This document shows, piece by piece, positions 7,154 to 9,521 of a stretch of DNA of 9,521 bases. The stretch comes from Patescibacteria group bacterium (lineage in GTDB: Bacteria > Patescibacteriota > Microgenomatia > Daviesbacterales > UBA10151). Below the pieces are notes generated by a model. The model had not been told where the DNA came from. It ran no database searches and saw nothing but the letters and a program-made list of their open reading frames with translations. The stretch lies in assembly GCA_018817205.1 (NCBI GenBank), contig JAHIUE010000097.1:1-9521 (forward strand). Reading direction: 5' to 3'. Within the stretch, counting starts at the first letter, position 1, and the number at the start of each line of letters is the position of its first letter. Position numbers and translations under genes: made by a program.

Positions 7154-7159
7154 ATTATA
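7154..7159 (-). promoter_or_regulatory. Extended -10 box (TGT-TATAAT) for the minus-strand hypothetical gene
   Basis: Read on the minus strand, a perfect TATAAT preceded by TGT ends 8 bases before the ATG at 7145, with CTCCGCTT between. The predicted transcript start is about 7147, so the mRNA would have only about 2 leader bases. No Shine-Dalgarno site is present. Confidence 0.55.
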
Positions 7160-7189
7160 ACAAAATATCCTTAACTTTTTTCTTTTTGG

Positions 7190-7195
7190 TACAAT
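7190..7195 (+). promoter_or_regulatory. Extended -10 box (TGG-TACAAT) for the tsaC-like gene
   Basis: TACAAT matches 5 of 6 consensus positions and carries a TGG extension at 7187-7189. It ends 6 bases before the GTG at 7202, so the predicted transcript start falls on the start codon itself. This supports the GTG start and a fully leaderless mRNA. It stands back to back with the minus-strand -10 box 30 bases away. Confidence 0.5.
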
Positions 7196-7201
7196 TGAGC
7201 A

Positions 7202-7762
7202 GTGAAAGCGCAAATAATTGATTTGTTAAAAAAAGGCAAAGTTGGGGTGATGCCCACGGATACAATTTACGGAATTGTCGGATCGGCATTAAATCCCGAC
7301 ACTGTTGAAAATATTTATTTACTCCGCAAAAGAACTCCTGATAAGCCGATGATCATTTTAATTTCTTCCTTGAGTGACTTGAAAAAATTTGATATTGATT
7401 TAACAAAAGCCCAGACTGAAATTCTGCAAAAAATTTGGCCTAATCCGGTCAGTGTAGTTTTACCTTGTCCTTATGAAAAATTTACCTATCTTCACAGGGG
7501 CAAAAAGAGTCTGGCTTTCAGGATGCCGAAAGATGAAAGACTTTTAGAGATTTTAAAAAATACAGGGCCATTGGTAGCACCCAGCGCAAATTTAGGAAAT
7601 AAAAAACCTGCCAAGACTTTGGAGGAGGCAAAGAAATATTTTGGAGATAAAGTATCTTTTTGTATTGACGGGGGAAAATTACAGGCAAAACCTTCAACCA
7701 TTGTCCGGTTATATAAAGACGGCAGCAAGATAGTTTTAAGGAAGGGTAGTTTCAAGGTATAA
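7202..7762 (+). CDS. tsaC: L-threonylcarbamoyladenylate synthase (YrdC/TsaC/Sua5 family)
   Basis: The enzyme makes threonylcarbamoyl-AMP from threonine, bicarbonate and ATP, the first step of the t6A37 modification of tRNAs that read ANN codons. The 186 residues form a single YrdC domain without the C-terminal Sua5 extension. Visible family motifs are PTDTIYGI (18-25), the nucleotide-binding LRKRTPDKPM (41-50), APSAN (126-130) and PSTIV (164-168). The start is GTG, chosen because the family motif PTDT begins at its usual distance from the N-terminus and because the -10 box places the transcript start there. The stop codon TAA (7760-7762) lies inside the TATAAT box of the next gene. The partner enzyme TsaD is not in the window. 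Confidence 0.93.
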   Translation: MKAQIIDLLKKGKVGVMPTDTIYGIVGSALNPDTVENIYLLRKRTPDKPMIILISSLSDLKKFDIDLTKAQTEILQKIWPNPVSVVLPCPYEKFTYLHRGKKSLAFRMPKDERLLEILKNTGPLVAPSANLGNKKPAKTLEEAKKYFGDKVSFCIDGGKLQAKPSTIVRLYKDGSKIVLRKGSFKV

Positions 7763-7763
7763 T
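7758..7763 (+). promoter_or_regulatory. -10 box (TATAAT) before the RodZ-like gene, overlapping the tsaC stop
   Basis: A perfect TATAAT contains the tsaC stop codon (TAA, 7760-7762) and ends 10 bases before the ATG at 7774. It has no TGn extension (AGG instead). The predicted transcript start is about 7770, a leader of about 4 bases. There is no Shine-Dalgarno site. Confidence 0.5.
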
Positions 7764-7773
7764 TGCCGGTAGT

Positions 7774-8412
7774 ATGAGAACCGTCGGACAAGTTTTAAAA
7801 GAAGAACGGGAAAAAAAATTCTATACTCTGGATGAGATAGAAAAAGCCACCAAGATAAGAAGAGAAATACTTGAGGCTTTGGAGGCAGGTCAATACTCCA
7901 GACTTCCCCCTCCGACTTTTGTACAGGGTTTTATTAAAAATTACGGCAAATTTTTAAAACTGGACCCGGAAAAACTTTTGGCAATTTTCAGAAGGGAATT
8001 TTCCGAAAAAGTGCACCCGCCCAGGATTCTGGATTCTTTTTCAAACCCTGTTAATAATAAAAGATTCAGATTAACTCCTGCAAAGGCTTTGGGGAGTTTG
8101 GTTGTTGGACTGGTTATTATTTTTACTTTTTACCTTTGGTTTGAATACCGTTTTTTAACTGCCGGCCCTTTTCTGGAAGTGAAGGAACCGGCAGATCAGC
8201 TAAGCACAGACTCCCCGATAGTTTTAGTAATCGGCAGGATTGATCCAGAGGCAAAGGTAAGCATTAACAATCAAGAGATTGGAGTTGACTTGGCGGGAAA
8301 TTTTTCTCAAGAAATTAAACTTTCAGATAATGTCAATAGCATTGAAATTAGCGCAGTATCGAAAACAGGTAACTCTACTAAAGTTACGAGAACTGTATTT
8401 TTGAAGCGCTAA
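7774..8412 (+). CDS. RodZ-like protein: cytoplasmic HTH, one membrane helix, Ig-like ectodomain
   Basis: RodZ links the MreB cytoskeleton to the cell envelope and helps set rod shape. The 212-residue protein has a cytoplasmic helix-turn-helix of the RodZ/Xre type (about 1-75; VGQVLKEEREKK, LDEIEKATKIRREILEALE, RLPPPTFVQGFIKNY), a basic linker, one membrane helix (about 105-123) and an outer domain of about 85 residues. The last part (about 148-212; SPIVLVIGRIDPEAKVSINN, then FSQEIKLSDNVNSIEI) reads as an Ig-like beta sandwich of the type seen in glucodextranase-B or bacterial Ig domains, rather than the DUF4115 domain of E. coli RodZ. This is a pattern judgement. The RLPPPTFV segment fits the family rule of a conserved Pro-Tyr/Phe turn after the fourth helix. 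No MreB gene is in the window, so the cytoskeletal role is inferred. The gene starts 11 bases after tsaC. Confidence 0.85.
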   Translation: MRTVGQVLKEEREKKFYTLDEIEKATKIRREILEALEAGQYSRLPPPTFVQGFIKNYGKFLKLDPEKLLAIFRREFSEKVHPPRILDSFSNPVNNKRFRLTPAKALGSLVVGLVIIFTFYLWFEYRFLTAGPFLEVKEPADQLSTDSPIVLVIGRIDPEAKVSINNQEIGVDLAGNFSQEIKLSDNVNSIEISAVSKTGNSTKVTRTVFLKR

Positions 8413-8419
8413 ATTGTGG

Positions 8420-8425
8420 TATATT
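8420..8425 (+). promoter_or_regulatory. Extended -10 box (TGG-TATATT) before the small membrane protein gene
   Basis: TATATT matches 5 of 6 consensus positions and has a TGG extension at 8417-8419. It lies in the 20-base gap after the RodZ-like stop and ends 7 bases before the ATG at 8433. The predicted transcript start is about 8432. Confidence 0.5.
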
Positions 8426-8432
8426 AAAACCC

Positions 8433-8696
8433 ATGGATTTTTTAGAAATAGCTTTAATATTTTTGATATTGCTATTATCTATTTTTTTAGGTATAGCCGG
8501 AATACAGGTGTTTTTTATTTTACGTGATTTAAAAAAAGCACTTGGAAAACTGGATGCTGTTTTGCAAGCCGGCGAAAATATAGCCGAGGATACGGAAAAA
8601 CCAGCCGAAACTGTGGGAGCAAAGGTTGCCAAAGCACTGGAGAAAGTTATCAAAAGAAACCCCAAATCAAAAAGGTTCTACAAGAAGGTGCTTTGA
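8433..8696 (+). CDS. Small single-pass membrane protein, function unknown
   Basis: The product has 87 residues. Residues about 5-29 form a strongly hydrophobic helix (ALIFLILLLSIFLGIAGIQV), probably a membrane anchor without a cleavage site. An amphipathic helix follows (about 31-50, LRDLKKALGKLDAVLQAGEN) and then a lysine- and arginine-rich tail (about 64-87). The tail charge favours the C-terminus being in the cytoplasm. The layout recalls small DUF948-like envelope proteins, but I see no diagnostic motif. A well-placed -10 box supports the ATG. It lies 20 bases after the RodZ-like gene and 15 bases before alaS, in the same direction. A link to envelope organisation with the RodZ-like protein is only a guess from position. 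Confidence 0.8.
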   Translation: MDFLEIALIFLILLLSIFLGIAGIQVFFILRDLKKALGKLDAVLQAGENIAEDTEKPAETVGAKVAKALEKVIKRNPKSKRFYKKVL

Positions 8697-8698
8697 GA

Positions 8699-8704
8699 TA
8701 TAAT
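8699..8704 (+). promoter_or_regulatory. -10 box (TATAAT) before alaS
   Basis: A perfect TATAAT begins 2 bases after the stop of the small membrane gene and ends 7 bases before the alaS ATG at 8712. No TGn extension is present (AGA). The predicted transcript start is about 8711, giving an essentially leaderless mRNA. Confidence 0.5.
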
Positions 8705-8711
8705 AAACTTC

Positions 8712-9521
8712 ATGACCTCTCAAGAGCTTAGAAAAAAATTCTTGGATTTTTTTGAAAAAAATAATCATGCCATTATTCCTTCCGCATCTTTAATACCTTC
8801 AGGAGAAGAGCAATTGGAGGGTAAAGAAAAAGTGTTATTTACCAGTGCAGGAATGCAGCCATTAATCCCCTATTTATTAGGGAAGTCTCATCCCGAAGGT
8901 AAAAGATTGGCTAATGTGCAAAAGTGTTTAAGGACAGATGATATTGACCAGGTTGGTGATGCGGTTCATCATACCTTTTTTGAAATGCTGGGTAACTGGT
9001 CTTTGGGGGATTACTGGAAAGACGAGGCCATAAGATTATCATTTGAGTTTTTGACAAAAGAGCTGGAGATTCCCATAGAAAAACTGGCAGTAAGTGTTTT
9101 TGCAGGAGATAAAGATGCGCCTCGCGATGAAGAATCGGCTAAAACTTGGAAAGGTTTAGGAATTCCGGAAGACAGAATTTTTTATTTTGGCAAAGATCAT
9201 AACTGGTGGCCGACAGGTGAAAAATCCGGCCTTTGCGGTCCGGATACGGAAATGTTTTATTGGATAAGTGAAGGTAAGCCGGAAGGAAAGCCTAACGAAG
9301 ATCCGAGATGGGTGGAGTTTTGGAATGATGTTTTTATACAATTTAACAGGAAAGAAGATGGAACTTTAGAGGATTTGCCACAGAAAAATGTAGATACAGG
9401 AATGGGCTTAGAAAGGATCCTGGCTGTTTTAAATGGTAAAGATAGTGATTACGAGACTGATTTGTTTGAGCCGATTATTGCTGAAATAAGAAAATCTAAA
9501 AATAATTACTCTAAAAGATCC
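8712..9521 (+). CDS. alaS: Alanyl-tRNA synthetase, 3' end beyond the window
   Basis: AlaRS attaches alanine to tRNA-Ala in the cytoplasm. The frame is open for 270 codons to the last base, covering most of the class II catalytic domain; the tRNA-binding, editing and C-Ala parts lie outside. Motif 1 is near the start (LRKKFLDFF, then FTSAGMQPLIPYL). Motif 2 is HHTFFEMLGNWSLGDYW. Motif 3 is DTGMGLERILAVL (about 230-242). The segment before motif 2 reads CLRTDDIDQVGDAV, shorter than and different from the VRAGGKHNDLENVG of E. coli-type enzymes. The glycine-rich loop reads LCGPDTEMFYW instead of GPCGPCSEIFYD. These are alternative AlaRS subtype features and do not look like damage. The start is supported by FTSAGMQP lying at the expected distance and by the -10 box. 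The transcript probably starts right at the ATG. Confidence 0.96.
   Translation, partial: MTSQELRKKFLDFFEKNNHAIIPSASLIPSGEEQLEGKEKVLFTSAGMQPLIPYLLGKSHPEGKRLANVQKCLRTDDIDQVGDAVHHTFFEMLGNWSLGDYWKDEAIRLSFEFLTKELEIPIEKLAVSVFAGDKDAPRDEESAKTWKGLGIPEDRIFYFGKDHNWWPTGEKSGLCGPDTEMFYWISEGKPEGKPNEDPRWVEFWNDVFIQFNRKEDGTLEDLPQKNVDTGMGLERILAVLNGKDSDYETDLFEPIIAEIRKSKNNYSKRS

Noticed and set aside
7170..7187. T-rich run as a possible terminator or TTAACT as a -35 box
   Set aside because: No stem precedes the T run, and TTAACT would be only 13 bases from the -10 box, too close for a usual -35.

Overview
The window looks like a stretch of core chromosome from a Candidate Phyla Radiation (Patescibacteria) genome, most likely of the Microgenomates (OP11) group. 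This is an inference. It rests on the very tight gene packing, the protein-level character of the genes (short alternative AlaRS motif 2, variant RNase J, single-domain TsaC, RodZ-like protein with an Ig-like ectodomain), and the near absence of Shine-Dalgarno sites. TGA acts as a normal stop (ends of the Lon-like and small membrane genes), so this is not a recoded Gracilibacteria/SR1 genome. I could not search databases, so the placement is tentative.

Region 1 (1-4380, + strand) is an RNA-decay block: the 3' part of pnp (polynucleotide phosphorylase with an added Arg/Gly/Phe-rich tail), a protease-less Lon-type AAA+ ATPase, and a full-length RNase J. The ATPase gene overlaps the RNase J gene by the ATGA junction. 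Region 2 (4416-6509, +) is ftsK, a membrane-anchored DNA translocase. Region 3 (6528-7145, - strand) is one unrecognised gene, convergent with ftsK and divergent from the next gene. Region 4 (7202-9521, +) holds a TsaC/Sua5-type tRNA t6A synthase, a RodZ-like cytoskeletal membrane protein, a small single-pass membrane protein, and the 5' part of alaS, which runs off the window.

Three observations stand out. First, seven of the eight visible gene starts have a TATAAT-like box 6-10 nt before the start codon. Five of those boxes carry the TGn extension, and none of these starts has a Shine-Dalgarno site. This fits near-leaderless mRNAs with one promoter per gene, even inside what looks like an operon. 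The one exception, RNase J, has an AGGAG and a stop/start overlap instead. Second, the Lon-like protein keeps every ATPase residue I looked for but has lost the protease domain, the N-terminal substrate domain and the usual pore-loop residues, and it sits between two exoribonuclease genes. Third, the RNase J keeps its HGHEDH metal site but lacks the histidine of beta-CASP motif C.

There is no gene-free stretch above 60 bases. I see no tRNA, rRNA, CRISPR array, insertion sequence or phage gene.
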